Below, piece after piece: positions 1 through 6,794 of a stretch of DNA of 7,476 nt. A program made the position numbers and the translations under genes. The notes beneath the pieces were generated by a model that was not told where the DNA came from, made no database searches, and saw only the letters and a list, made by a program, of their open reading frames with translations. The stretch comes from Pseudomonadota bacterium (GTDB taxonomy: Bacteria; Pseudomonadota; Gammaproteobacteria; Burkholderiales; Thiobacillaceae). Each line of letters starts with the position of its first letter. The first letter of the stretch is position 1. Where the stretch lies: the NCBI GenBank assembly GCA_021791235.1, contig JAJYXA010000416.1:1-7476 (forward strand), written 5' to 3'.

Positions 1-1170
1 GATCTGCCACACGCCGACTTCGGACGCGATGGTGAGGATGCGGTCCTTGGTCAGCACCCAGCGCGCGGGCCTGAGGCCGTTGCGGTCGAGCGTGCAGACC
101 GCGTAGCGGCCGTCGGTCAGCACCACGCCGGCGGGGCCGTCCCACGGCTCCATGTGCATCGAGTTGTATTCGTAGAAGGCGCGGATGTCGGCGTCCATCG
201 ATTCGACGTTCTGCCACGCCGGCGGGATCACCAGGCGCAGCGCGCGGAACAGCCCCGCGCCGCCCATCACCAGGCCTTCGACCATGTTGTCGAGGCTCAT
301 CGAGTCCGAGCCATTGGTGCCGACGATGGGACGGATGTCGTCCATGTTCGGGATCAAGGGCGTCGCGAACTTCTGCTCGCGCGCGCGGCTCCAGTTGCGG
401 TTGCCCTGCACCGTGTTGATCTCGCCGTTGTGCGCCAGATAGCGGAACGGCTGCGCCAGGCGCCACTGCGGCCAGGTGTTGGTGGAGAAGCGCTGGTGGA
501 ACACCACCAGGCTGGAGGCGAAGCGCGCGTCGTTCAGGTCGGGGTAGAACACCGGCAGCTTGTCCGGCATCACCAAACCCTTGTAGCTGATGACGCGGCA
601 CGACAGCGTCGGCAGGTAGAACACCGGGTCGGCAGGCTCCAGCGCCTTCTCGGCAAGGCGGCGTGCGATGTAGAGCTTGCGCTCGAAGTCGTCTTCGGAG
701 ATGCCGGCCGGCGCGTTGACGAACACCTGTTCGATATGCGGCAGGGACGCCAGCGCCGATTCGCCGCACACACTGCAATGGGTCGGCACCAGGCGGAAGC
801 CGGCGACGACGAGCCCTTGCGCTTCCAGCGCGGCCTTCAGCGTCGAACGTGCATGCGCTTGCGGTGCCGCGTCGCGCGACAGGAACAGCAGGCCTGCAGC
901 ATACAGCTCGCCGAGTGCGAAGCCGGCTTCGGACGCCACCGCGCGCAGGAAGGCATCGGGCTTCTTGAACAAGAGGCCGCAGCCGTCGCCCGACAGGCCG
1001 TCCGCCGCGATTGCGCCGCGGTGCGTCATGCACGCCAGCGAGCCGATCGCGTTCTGCACCAGCGTGTGGCTGGGCTGATTGTCCATCTGCGCAATCAGGC
1101 CGAAGCCGCAGCTATCCTGTTCGAAATCGGGCGAATACAGCGTCCCGTCCAGCCAGCGTTGTCGTTCCAT
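1..1170 (-). CDS. gltB: Glutamate synthase (NADPH) large subunit, N-terminal part (cut by left edge)
   Basis: This is the glutaminase end of the large (alpha) subunit of glutamate synthase, which makes two glutamates from glutamine and 2-oxoglutarate in the cytoplasm together with the small subunit GltD. The 390 visible residues are the class II glutamine amidotransferase domain. Residue 21 is Cys in DSCGFG; in this family a short propeptide is removed so that this Cys becomes the N-terminal nucleophile, which implies a 20-residue propeptide here. Other family motifs are THRGA (49-53), HQRFSTN (225-231), AHNGEIN (246-252), NSMHMEPWDGPAG (336-348) and LDRNGLRPAR (361-370). The ATG at 1170 is the only plausible start: an in-frame TGA lies at 1183-1185 with no start codon between. 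The ribosome site is weak (CGGAACC just upstream). The central, FMN-binding and C-terminal domains, and presumably gltD, lie left of the window. A promoter is proposed at 1242-1270. Confidence 0.97.
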   Translation of the reverse strand, partial: MERQRWLDGTLYSPDFEQDSCGFGLIAQMDNQPSHTLVQNAIGSLACMTHRGAIAADGLSGDGCGLLFKKPDAFLRAVASEAGFALGELYAAGLLFLSRDAAPQAHARSTLKAALEAQGLVVAGFRLVPTHCSVCGESALASLPHIEQVFVNAPAGISEDDFERKLYIARRLAEKALEPADPVFYLPTLSCRVISYKGLVMPDKLPVFYPDLNDARFASSLVVFHQRFSTNTWPQWRLAQPFRYLAHNGEINTVQGNRNWSRAREQKFATPLIPNMDDIRPIVGTNGSDSMSLDNMVEGLVMGGAGLFRALRLVIPPAWQNVESMDADIRAFYEYNSMHMEPWDGPAGVVLTDGRYAVCTLDRNGLRPARWVLTKDRILTIASEVGVWQI

Positions 1171-1241
1171 GGTTCCGTATGCTCAGGCAACAGCGGCCTG
1201 CCCACAGGGGCAAGCCGCAAAATTCAAGCGAAAAGTGCGGC

Positions 1242-1270
1242 ATTTTAATCCCTCGCGCCGCGTGCGGCAA
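1242..1270 (-). promoter_or_regulatory. Candidate sigma70 promoter of gltB
   Basis: Read on the minus strand, TTGCCG (1270-1265) and TAAAAT (1247-1242) are separated by exactly 17 bases. The first matches TTGACA at four of six positions and the second matches TATAAT at five of six. The predicted start near 1235 gives a leader of about 65 nt before the gltB ATG. The AT-rich patch at 1219-1249 stands out in otherwise GC-rich DNA. The boxes are seen directly; promoter activity is inferred. Confidence 0.55.
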
Positions 1271-1283
1271 TGACCGCCTCCGC

Positions 1284-1304
1284 CAAGGCCTTGCCGCGGC
1301 AAGG
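1284..1304. promoter_or_regulatory. Overlapping palindromes upstream of the gltB promoter (candidate operator)
   Basis: CCTTGCCGCGGCAAGG (1289-1304) is a perfect 16-bp palindrome. It overlaps a second perfect palindrome, CAAGGCCTTG (1284-1293), so the CAAGG/CCTTG half-site occurs three times in 21 bp. The centre of the longer one lies about 60 bp upstream of the predicted gltB transcription start, a usual position for an activator that binds just upstream of the -35 box. No T-run follows on either strand, so a terminator is unlikely. I cannot name the regulator. Confidence 0.4.
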
Positions 1305-1397
1305 GTTTCCGCGCAGGTCGGGACTGAGAGTGGGAGTGGGATTGCCGGCGGAAATTCCTGGGGTTCCAAATGAATGCCCGGCTTTCCTATCCTGTTA

Positions 1398-1525
1398 AAG
1401 GGGGCGCTGAACAAACCACATTGGTCATTCCGGCGAAAGCCGGAATCCAGTTAATCAGACAACTGGACTCCGGCTTCTGCCGGGGTGACAACATGTTCAA
1501 TGTCTCGTCAAGGGGGCGCGCTGAA
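1398..1525. repeat. Near-identical direct repeats flanking copy A
   Basis: AAGGGGGCGCTGAA (1398-1411) and AAGGGGGCGCGCTGAA (1510-1525) are the same sequence except for one extra GC, and they bracket repeat copy A. Just inside them is a further inverted pair, TGAACA (1408-1413) and TGTTCA (1494-1499). The arrangement looks like a duplicated target site around a small non-autonomous element, or like flanking sequence belonging to a longer repeat unit. The right copy overlaps the leader of the EEP gene, directly before its ribosome site. Confidence 0.5.
1421..1492. repeat. Double-hairpin intergenic repeat, copy A
   Basis: Two arms of about 32 bp are inverted relative to each other around AATCAGAC. 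Each arm is itself a small hairpin: ATTCCGGC-GAAA-GCCGGAAT (1427-1446) and ACTCCGGC-TTCT-GCCGGGGT (1467-1486, one G-T pair). The arms begin and end with GTCA/TGAC and join at CCAGTT/AACTGG. The same plan recurs at 2929-3017 and 6795-6875. It resembles the REP/MITE-like hairpin repeats common between genes in beta- and gammaproteobacteria. It lies in the divergent gap between gltB and the EEP gene, 45 bp before the latter's start codon. Confidence 0.85.
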
Positions 1526-1536
1526 AGAGAAAGGCC

Positions 1537-2388
1537 ATGAAGCTGTTGAGCTGGAACATCCAATGGGGCCGCGGCCTGGACGGCCGGGTCGACCTCGCGC
1601 GCATTCTGCGCACCATCCATCAGCTGGGCGATTTCGACGTCATCTGCCTGCAGGAAGTCGCGCTCAACTTCCCCGGCCTGCCCGGCAGCCGCGGCGAGGA
1701 CCAGGTCGCCGAGCTCTCCGCCGGCCTGCCCGGCTATACCGCCATCTACGGGGCGGCGACCGATGTCCCCGACGGCCGCGGCGGCCGCAGCCGGTTCGGC
1801 AACGCCATCTTCTCCCGCCTGCCCGTCGGCCAGGTATGGCGGCATCTCCTGCCCTGGCCGGCCGAGCCCGACACGCCCAGCATGCAGCGCGTGCTGGTGG
1901 AAGCCGTGGTGAGTGCCGACATCGGCCCGCTGCGGGTGATGACCACCCATCTCGAGTATTACTCGCAGCGCCAGCGCGAAGCGCAGATCGACGCCATCCG
2001 CCGCCTGCACGCCGAGGCCTGCGCCATGTCGGCGCGTTCGCCGCTGGCCGAGGAGGCGGGCGGTTCCTTCGAGGTGTTTCCCCGGCCTACCGAGGCCGTG
2101 CTGTGCGGCGACATGAACTTTCCCGCTTCAGCGCCCGAGCGGGCGCAAATTCTTGCCTCATTTGTTGACGGGACAACACCGGACTTTCGCGATGCCTGGG
2201 AGGTGCTGCATCTTGGTGAGCCGCACGCCCCCACGGTCGGCATCCATCCGGTCGATTTCGTCAACCAGCCCGAATGCTTCGATTTCGTCTTCGTCACCGA
2301 AGGGCTGGCAAGCCGTCTCAAGGCGCACGGCATCGAGGCCGCGACCGAGGCGTCGGATCATCAGCCGGCGTGGGTCGAGTTTGCTTGA
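1537..2388 (+). CDS. Endonuclease/exonuclease/phosphatase (EEP) family protein
   Basis: This 283-residue metal-dependent phosphoesterase has the DNase I-like fold shared by exonuclease III, DNase I and some phospholipases and phosphatases. The catalytic motifs appear in family order: LSWNIQ with Asn7, CLQE with Glu40 (metal ligand), TTHLEYY with His138, GDMN with Asp192 and Asn194, FDFVF with Asp249, and SDHQP with the Asp274-His275 pair. No signal peptide or membrane segment is visible, so it is probably cytoplasmic. GAGAAAGG ends about four bases before the ATG and supports this start. The length is normal for the small bacterial EEP proteins. The substrate cannot be read from the sequence: DNA, a nucleotide, a sugar phosphate and a phospholipid head group are all possible. 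It is transcribed away from gltB and toward the tRNA, with a terminator hairpin 37 bp after its stop. Confidence 0.9.
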   Translation: MKLLSWNIQWGRGLDGRVDLARILRTIHQLGDFDVICLQEVALNFPGLPGSRGEDQVAELSAGLPGYTAIYGAATDVPDGRGGRSRFGNAIFSRLPVGQVWRHLLPWPAEPDTPSMQRVLVEAVVSADIGPLRVMTTHLEYYSQRQREAQIDAIRRLHAEACAMSARSPLAEEAGGSFEVFPRPTEAVLCGDMNFPASAPERAQILASFVDGTTPDFRDAWEVLHLGEPHAPTVGIHPVDFVNQPECFDFVFVTEGLASRLKAHGIEAATEASDHQPAWVEFA

Positions 2389-2425
2389 GCGGGGGTTTGT
2401 GCGCCGAAGCTGCGGCGAGAAAGCA

Positions 2426-2451
2426 AAAGGCTAGAGCTGAGTCTAGCCTTT
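2426..2451. terminator. Rho-independent terminator hairpin between EEP gene and tRNA-Ala
   Basis: A perfect 10-bp stem, AAAGGCTAGA (2426-2435) and TCTAGCCTTT (2442-2451), encloses a 6-base loop. On the minus strand it begins 7 bases after the tRNA CCA end and runs into TTTTGCTTTCT, so it is mainly the tRNA terminator. On the plus strand it ends in only three T's and may stop EEP transcripts less well. Confidence 0.8.
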
Positions 2452-2458
2452 GGATGGG

Positions 2459-2534
<76 letters not shown>

Positions 2535-2546
2535 ACGTGCGGCGGG

Positions 2547-2575
2547 ATTATATCCTCAGCGGCGCCATGCGGGAA
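2547..2575 (-). promoter_or_regulatory. Candidate promoter of tRNA-Ala inside the vanZ 3' end
   Basis: On the minus strand a perfect TATAAT (2552-2547) begins three bases after the vanZ TGA stop and ends 12 bases before the mature tRNA. With a 17-base spacer the -35 position is TTCCCG (2575-2570), a weak match that lies within vanZ codons. The segment between the -10 box and the tRNA (CCCGCCGCACGT) is GC-rich, as is usual at growth-rate-controlled stable RNA promoters. The predicted 5' leader is only about 6 nt. Confidence 0.65.
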
Positions 2576-2933
2576 GCATGGCTATTTGGCGGGGCAGATT
2601 GGGCAACAGGCGGGCGGCGAGCCAGCCGATGAGGACGCCGCCGCTGTTGGCCAGCGCGTCCAGCACGTCGGGCTGGCGGTTGGGGGTGAGGCCCTGCAGC
2701 AGTTCGATGCCGACGCCGAACAGCATCACCGCAAGCGCGAGCCGCCAGTGCCGTTCCACGACCAGTTGCGCCCACCAGAACATCAGCACGGCATAGCCCG
2801 CCAGGTGGACGATCTTGTCGGTGTGGCCGCCGCTTTCGTCCAGCACAGGCGGCATCAGCGAGACCATTAGGGTGACGACGACACCAAGCCAGCCGGCTGC
2901 CCGCCAGAGACGATGCAATACAAGCCTCGTCAT
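2556..2933 (-). CDS. VanZ-like small integral membrane protein
   Basis: This 125-residue hydrophobic protein has four likely membrane segments, at about 11-28, 42-57, 65-80 and 97-111. The polar residues typical of the VanZ-like family are present: the DKIVHLAGY block (Asp39, His43, Tyr47), Glu77 and Gln80 (ELLQG), and the NRQPDVLDALANSGG block (Arg86, Asp89, Asp92, Asn96). VanZ itself gives low-level teicoplanin resistance, but most family members have no known role, so resistance should not be inferred. The ATG at 2933 lies inside repeat copy B and has only CCCGGA before it; the next in-frame ATG is at 2867 and would remove most of the first membrane segment. The C-terminus is basic. It follows lgt on the same strand after 127 bp that contain the repeat, so co-transcription is possible but unproven. 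Confidence 0.82.
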   Translation of the reverse strand: MTRLVLHRLWRAAGWLGVVVTLMVSLMPPVLDESGGHTDKIVHLAGYAVLMFWWAQLVVERHWRLALAVMLFGVGIELLQGLTPNRQPDVLDALANSGGVLIGWLAARLLPNLPRQIAMLPAWRR

Positions 2934-3017
2934 TCCGGGCTTGACCCGGAATCCAGCCGAATGCCAGAAACGGCGCGCTTTGCGTGCCGCTGGATACCGG
3001 CTTGCGCCGGTATGACG
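2929..3017. repeat. Double-hairpin intergenic repeat, copy B
   Basis: The plan matches copy A. The left hairpin is ATTCCGGG-CTTGA-CCCGGAAT (2932-2952) followed by CCAG. A divergent middle of about 33 bp follows, then CTGG and the right hairpin ATACCGGC-TTGC-GCCGGTAT (2994-3013), with GTCA and TGAC at the outer ends. Both stems are perfect 8-bp pairs, and base changes relative to copy A are compensated within each stem, which suggests selection on folding. It fills most of the gap between lgt and vanZ, and its left edge overlaps the first codon of vanZ. The remaining 43 bp before the lgt stop (3018-3060) show no terminator. Confidence 0.85.
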
Positions 3018-3060
3018 CAGATTTTGGTTGTCTGCCGGATCAAGACGTCATCAGGGCCGA

Positions 3061-3843
3061 TCATGCCCGGCGCCGCGCCCAGCGTAGCATCAGCACGCCG
3101 GCGACGATCATCGGCAGCGACAGCCATTGCCCCATGGAGAGGCCCAGCCCCAGCAGGCCAAGGAAGGCGTCGGGCTCGCGGGCGAATTCGGCGAGGAAGC
3201 GGAACGCCCCGTAACCGATGAGGAACACGCCGGAGACGGCGCCGACCGGGCGCGGCTTTCTCGAATACAGCCACAGGACGGCGAACAGCAGCAGGCCTTC
3301 GCCGGCGAACTGGTAGAGCTGCGAGGGGTGACGCGCGATGCCGTCCGCCGCCTGCGGAAACACCATGCCCCAGGGCAGGTCGGTGGCGCGGCCCCACAGT
3401 TCGCCGTTGATGAAGTTGCCGAGCCGCCCGGCGGCCAGGCCCAGCGGCACCAGCGGGGCGATGAAGTCGGTGACGGCGAGCCAGCGCAGCTTGTGCCGGT
3501 GCGCAAACAGCATCATCGCGACGAGCACGCCCAGAAAGCCGCCGTGGAAGCTCATGCCGCCTTCCCACAGCTTGATGATGTCGAGCGGGTGCGCCAGGTA
3601 TTCCATCGGCTTGTAGAACAGCACGTAGCCCAGCCGGCCGCCGAGGATGACGCCGAGCACGCCGTAGAACAGCGCGTCGTCGAGCATTTTCACGGACCAC
3701 CCCGACCACGGACGGTGTGCGATGCACCAGCGCCCGAGCAGGATGACCTGGGCAAACGCCAGCAAGTACATGAGGCCATACCAGTGGACGGCGATGGGGC
3801 CGAGCTGCAGGGCGACGGGATCGAATTGCGGATGAACGAGCAT
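3061..3843 (-). CDS. lgt: Phosphatidylglycerol-prolipoprotein diacylglyceryl transferase
   Basis: Lgt moves a diacylglyceryl group from phosphatidylglycerol to the lipobox Cys of prolipoproteins, the first step of lipoprotein maturation in the inner membrane. The protein is 260 residues, normal for the family, with several membrane segments. Seen motifs are HWYGLMY (20-26), [10 protein letters not shown] (68-77), MSFHGG (97-102, His100), the Lgt signature [14 protein letters not shown] (139-152, with Arg140, Asn143, Asn146 and Glu148), RHPSQLYQ (171-178) and [11 protein letters not shown] (214-224, with Glu219 and Arg222). The N-terminus, [10 protein letters not shown] followed by HWYG, matches family starts, so the ATG at 3843 is preferred even though no good Shine-Dalgarno sequence precedes it. 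Its leader carries a short CTAGCCCC tandem repeat. It is divergent from ilvD across a gap of about 90 bp. Confidence 0.98.
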   Translation of the reverse strand: MLVHPQFDPVALQLGPIAVHWYGLMYLLAFAQVILLGRWCIAHRPWSGWSVKMLDDALFYGVLGVILGGRLGYVLFYKPMEYLAHPLDIIKLWEGGMSFHGGFLGVLVAMMLFAHRHKLRWLAVTDFIAPLVPLGLAAGRLGNFINGELWGRATDLPWGMVFPQAADGIARHPSQLYQFAGEGLLLFAVLWLYSRKPRPVGAVSGVFLIGYGAFRFLAEFAREPDAFLGLLGLGLSMGQWLSLPMIVAGVLMLRWARRRA

Positions 3844-3849
3844 GTTATA

Positions 3850-3880
3850 GGAGCCAGGGGCTAGGAGTTAGGGGCTAGGG
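3850..3880. repeat. Short CTAGCCCC-type tandem repeat in the lgt leader
   Basis: AGGGGCTAGG occurs at 3856-3865 and again at 3870-3879 (period 14), embedded in a run built from GGGGCTAGG and GAGTTAG units. On the lgt-sense strand it reads as CCCTAGCCCC and CCTAACTCC. It sits 7 bases from the lgt start codon and occupies the place where a Shine-Dalgarno sequence would be expected. Confidence 0.6.
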
Positions 3881-3914
3881 ATTTGGCGAAGCGCGCGGGT
3901 AAAATGGCTGGCTG

Positions 3915-3920
3915 ATTATA
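3915..3920 (-). promoter_or_regulatory. Possible -10 box for lgt
   Basis: A perfect TATAAT reads on the minus strand (3920-3915), about 70 bp before the lgt ATG. No convincing -35 hexamer exists at 16-18 bp: that stretch is the start of ilvD and reads TCGGGC or similar. The same AT-rich patch (3900-3924, including TAAAAT at 3900-3905) could also serve ilvD on the plus strand. No clear paired hexamers were found for ilvD. Confidence 0.35.
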
Positions 3921-3935
3921 GATTGAGTGAGCATC

Positions 3936-6764
3936 ATGCCCGACTACCGTTCCTGGACCACCACCCGCGGCCGCAACATGGCCGGAGCCCGTGCGCTGTG
4001 GCGCGCCACCGGCATGAAGGACGGCGACTTCAACAAGCCCATCATCGCGATCGCCAACTCGTTCACCCAGTTCGTGCCGGGCCACGTGCACCTGAAGGAC
4101 ATGGGCCAGCTGGTGGCGCGCGAGATCGAGGCGACCGGCGGCGTGGCGAAGGAATTCGACACCATCGCGGTCGACGACGGCATCGCGATGGGCCACGGCG
4201 GCATGCTGTATTCGCGGCCGAGCCGCGACCTGATCGCCGACTCGGTCGAGTACATGGTCAACGCGCATTGCGCCGACGCACTGGTGTGCATTTCCAACTG
4301 CGACAAGATCACGCCGGGGATGCTGATGGCCGCGCTGCGCCTGAACATCCCGACGGTGTTCGTCTCCGGCGGGCCGATGGAAGCGGGCAAGGTGGTGTGG
4401 GACAGGCAGGTCATCAAGCTCGATCTGGTCGACGCCATGGTGTCGGCGGCCGACGCCAAGTTCAGCGACGAGAAGGTCGAACAGCTGGAGCGCTCGGCCT
4501 GCCCGACCTGCGGCTCGTGCTCGGGCATGTTCACCGCCAACTCGATGAACTGCCTGACCGAGGCGCTGGGCCTCTCGCTGCCCGGCAACGGCTCGCTGCT
4601 GGCGACCCACGCCGACCGCAGGAATTTGTTCCTCGCCGCCGGCCGCCTGATCGTCAAGAACGCGCGGCGCTATTACGACGACGGCGACACCCGCGTGCTG
4701 CCGCGCGCGATCGCCAGCTTCGACGCCTTCGAGAACGCCATCGCGCTCGACATCGCCATGGGCGGTTCGACCAACACCGTGCTGCATCTCCTGGCCGCGG
4801 CGCATGAAGCCGGCGTCGACTTCACCATGGCCGACATCGACCGCATGAGCCGCCGCGTGCCGCACCTGTCGAAGGTCGCGCCGTCGATCCAGACCTACCA
4901 CATGGAGGACGTGCACCGCGCCGGCGGCGTGATGGCGATACTGGGTGAACTCGAGCGCGGCGGCCTGATCCACCGCGACGTGCCGACCGTGCTGATGAAG
5001 ACCCTGGGCGAGCAGATCGACGTCTACGACATCCGCCGCACCACCAGCAAGGACGTGAGGGACTACTTCCGCGCCGCGCCCGGCGGCGTGCCGACGCAGA
5101 CCGCGTTCTCGCAGGATCGCCGCTTCGCCAGGCTCGACGACGACCGCGTGAACGGCTGCATCCGCGACATCGCGCACGCCTACTCGAAGGACGGCGGGCT
5201 CGCCGTGCTGTACGGCAACCTCGCCGAGGACGGCTGCATCGTCAAGACGGCGGGCGTTGACGAGAGCATGTTCGAGGTCGAGCAGTTGCGCTACACGACC
5301 AGCGTGCCGACCTCGACCATCCGCGTGTTCCGCGGCCCGGCGCGTGTGTTCGAATCGCAGGACGCCGCGGTCGACGCCATCCTCGGCGACAGGATTCAGC
5401 CCGGCGACGTGGTCGTGATCCGCTACGAAGGCCCGCGCGGCGGTCCCGGCATGCAGGAAATGCTGTACCCGACCAGTTACCTGAAATCCAAGGGGCTGGG
5501 CAAACACTGCGCGCTGCTGACCGACGGCCGCTTCTCCGGCGGCACCTCGGGCCTGTCGATCGGCCACGCCAGTCCGGAAGCGGCCGAAGGCGGCATCATT
5601 GGTCTCGTCGAGGAGGGCGATCGCATCGAAATCGACATTCCCAACCGCCGCATCCACCTCGCGGTCGACGATGCCGAACTCGCGCGCCGCCGCGCCGCGA
5701 TGGACGCGAAGGGCGCGCAGGCGTGGAAGCCGGTCAGTCGAAACAGGGAGGTGTCGGCCGCGCTGCGCGCCTATGCGGCGATGGCGACCTCCGCCGCGTT
5801 CGGCGCGGTGCGCGACGTCAGCCAGGTCGAGCATCCGACCGCGGCGCAGGAACACGCCGACCCGCTGGCGCGCTTCGCCATCCCCGGCCAGCTGGCCTTC
5901 CGCACCGGCGCCGGCGGTCTCAGGTACGCCGACATCGACAACCACGGCGGCCGCGCGACGATCTGTCTGCAGGGCGCGCACGTGGTGAGCTTCCGTCCCA
6001 AGTCGCAGCGGGAACCGGTGGTGTGGGTGTCCGACGCCGCCAGGTTCGCGCCGGGCAAGTCCATCCGTGGCGGCGTGCCGGTGTGCTGGCCGTGGTTCGG
6101 GCCGCACGCCAGCGAAGCGTCGTTCCCCGCGCACGGCTTCGCCCGCACCGTGCCGTGGACAGTGACCGGCAGCCGCAAGCGCAACGACGCCAAAACCGAG
6201 ATCACCCTGCAACTCGTTGAAAACGATCAGACCCGCGCGCAGTGGCCGCATCCCACGCGGCTGACGCTGACGGTGGTGGTGGGCGACAGGCTGGAGATGC
6301 GGCTGGCCACGACCAACACGGGCGATGCGCCGGTGAAGATCGGCGAGGCGCTGCATACCTATTTCCACATCAGCGACATCGGCACGGTGAAAGTCACCGG
6401 GCTGGACGGCGCGACCTATCACGACAAGGTCGACAACTTCGCGCGCAAGAAGCAGCGCGGTGCAATTGCCTTCAAGGGTGAGGTCGACCGCGTCTACGTC
6501 AACACGCCGGTCGACTGCGTGATCGAGGACGCGGGTCTCAGCCGCCGCATTCGCGTCGCCAAAACCGGCTCGCTGTCCACCATCGTCTGGACGCCGTGGG
6601 CGGAAAAGGCCGAAAAGATGGGCGACATGGGCACAGGCAAGTCCGGAGCCGGCTGGCGCGAAATGGTCTGCGTCGAATCGGCCAACGCGATGGACAACGT
6701 CGTCACCGTGGCGCCGGGCGAGACCCACACGCTGGCGGTGACGTACAGCGTGGAGGCGCTGTAG
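3936..6764 (+). CDS. ilvD: Dihydroxy-acid dehydratase fused to a YeaD-like D-hexose-6-phosphate mutarotase
   Basis: One uninterrupted frame encodes 942 residues with two complete enzymes. Residues 1-632 are IlvD, which dehydrates 2,3-dihydroxy-isovalerate and 2,3-dihydroxy-3-methylvalerate in valine and isoleucine synthesis. Motifs include [10 protein letters not shown] (41-50), [21 protein letters not shown] (Cys122) and [13 protein letters not shown] (Cys195). Gly49 stands where short-type enzymes have a cluster Cys, as in E. coli IlvD, suggesting an oxygen-sensitive 4Fe-4S enzyme. The unit ends with the usual GAVRDV block (about 624-629). After a linker of about 13 residues, 646-942 form an aldose-1-epimerase fold of the YeaD type: [22 protein letters not shown] (710-723), HGFAR (His733), LHTYF (His807), [14 protein letters not shown] (885-898) and MVCVES (Glu914). 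The linker has no stop and no ATG, GTG or TTG. Residues 445-461 look like an insertion in IlvD. The ATG at 3936 is preferred (MPDYRS matches family N-termini); a GTG at 3927 is in frame. Normal IlvD is about 615 residues. Confidence 0.94.
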   Translation: MPDYRSWTTTRGRNMAGARALWRATGMKDGDFNKPIIAIANSFTQFVPGHVHLKDMGQLVAREIEATGGVAKEFDTIAVDDGIAMGHGGMLYSRPSRDLIADSVEYMVNAHCADALVCISNCDKITPGMLMAALRLNIPTVFVSGGPMEAGKVVWDRQVIKLDLVDAMVSAADAKFSDEKVEQLERSACPTCGSCSGMFTANSMNCLTEALGLSLPGNGSLLATHADRRNLFLAAGRLIVKNARRYYDDGDTRVLPRAIASFDAFENAIALDIAMGGSTNTVLHLLAAAHEAGVDFTMADIDRMSRRVPHLSKVAPSIQTYHMEDVHRAGGVMAILGELERGGLIHRDVPTVLMKTLGEQIDVYDIRRTTSKDVRDYFRAAPGGVPTQTAFSQDRRFARLDDDRVNGCIRDIAHAYSKDGGLAVLYGNLAEDGCIVKTAGVDESMFEVEQLRYTTSVPTSTIRVFRGPARVFESQDAAVDAILGDRIQPGDVVVIRYEGPRGGPGMQEMLYPTSYLKSKGLGKHCALLTDGRFSGGTSGLSIGHASPEAAEGGIIGLVEEGDRIEIDIPNRRIHLAVDDAELARRRAAMDAKGAQAWKPVSRNREVSAALRAYAAMATSAAFGAVRDVSQVEHPTAAQEHADPLARFAIPGQLAFRTGAGGLRYADIDNHGGRATICLQGAHVVSFRPKSQREPVVWVSDAARFAPGKSIRGGVPVCWPWFGPHASEASFPAHGFARTVPWTVTGSRKRNDAKTEITLQLVENDQTRAQWPHPTRLTLTVVVGDRLEMRLATTNTGDAPVKIGEALHTYFHISDIGTVKVTGLDGATYHDKVDNFARKKQRGAIAFKGEVDRVYVNTPVDCVIEDAGLSRRIRVAKTGSLSTIVWTPWAEKAEKMGDMGTGKSGAGWREMVCVESANAMDNVVTVAPGETHTLAVTYSVEAL

Positions 6765-6774
6765 GAGTTTTTTT
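6744..6774 (+). terminator. Terminator-like hairpin overlapping the ilvD-fusion stop codon
   Basis: TACAGCG (6744-6750) and CGCTGTA (6757-6763) form a perfect 7-bp stem with a TGGAGG loop. After four bases (GGAG) comes a run of seven T's (6768-6774). The TAG stop codon lies at 6762-6764, so the stem is partly coding. The short stem and the 4-base gap before the T-run make it weaker than a classic terminator. It would separate the fusion gene from the ParA gene. Confidence 0.5.
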
Positions 6775-6794
6775 GTCCACGAAAAACACAAAAG

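Noticed and set aside
154..1248. Plus-strand open frame of 364 codons
   Set aside because: It lies opposite gltB, whose minus-strand product matches the glutamate synthase amidotransferase domain throughout. The plus-strand product is Arg/His-rich and resembles nothing.
1387..2010. Minus-strand 207-codon frame and the plus-strand 227-codon frame (1485-2168) over the EEP gene
   Set aside because: Both overlap the EEP gene in other frames. Parts of them translate repeat copy A (an IPAFAGMT-type string), which is a known false peptide from such hairpin repeats.
2556..2933. Glycopeptide resistance gene
   Set aside because: The protein is only VanZ-like. The family is large and mostly of unknown role, and no other van gene is present.
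2930..3864. Alternate frames over lgt (minus 2930-3727 and plus 3127-3864)
   Set aside because: They are shadows of lgt, which carries the complete Lgt signature. The minus one also reads through repeat copy B.
3883..3911. TTGGCG (3883-3888) with TAAAAT (3900-3905) as an ilvD promoter
   Set aside because: The spacer is only 11 bases, too short for sigma70, and no better -10 box lies at 16-18 bases.
5781..5810. Internal start (ATG 5781 or GTG 5808) giving a separate mutarotase
   Set aside because: Both lie in the conserved IlvD C-terminus, with no Shine-Dalgarno sequence upstream, so a fusion protein is the simpler reading.
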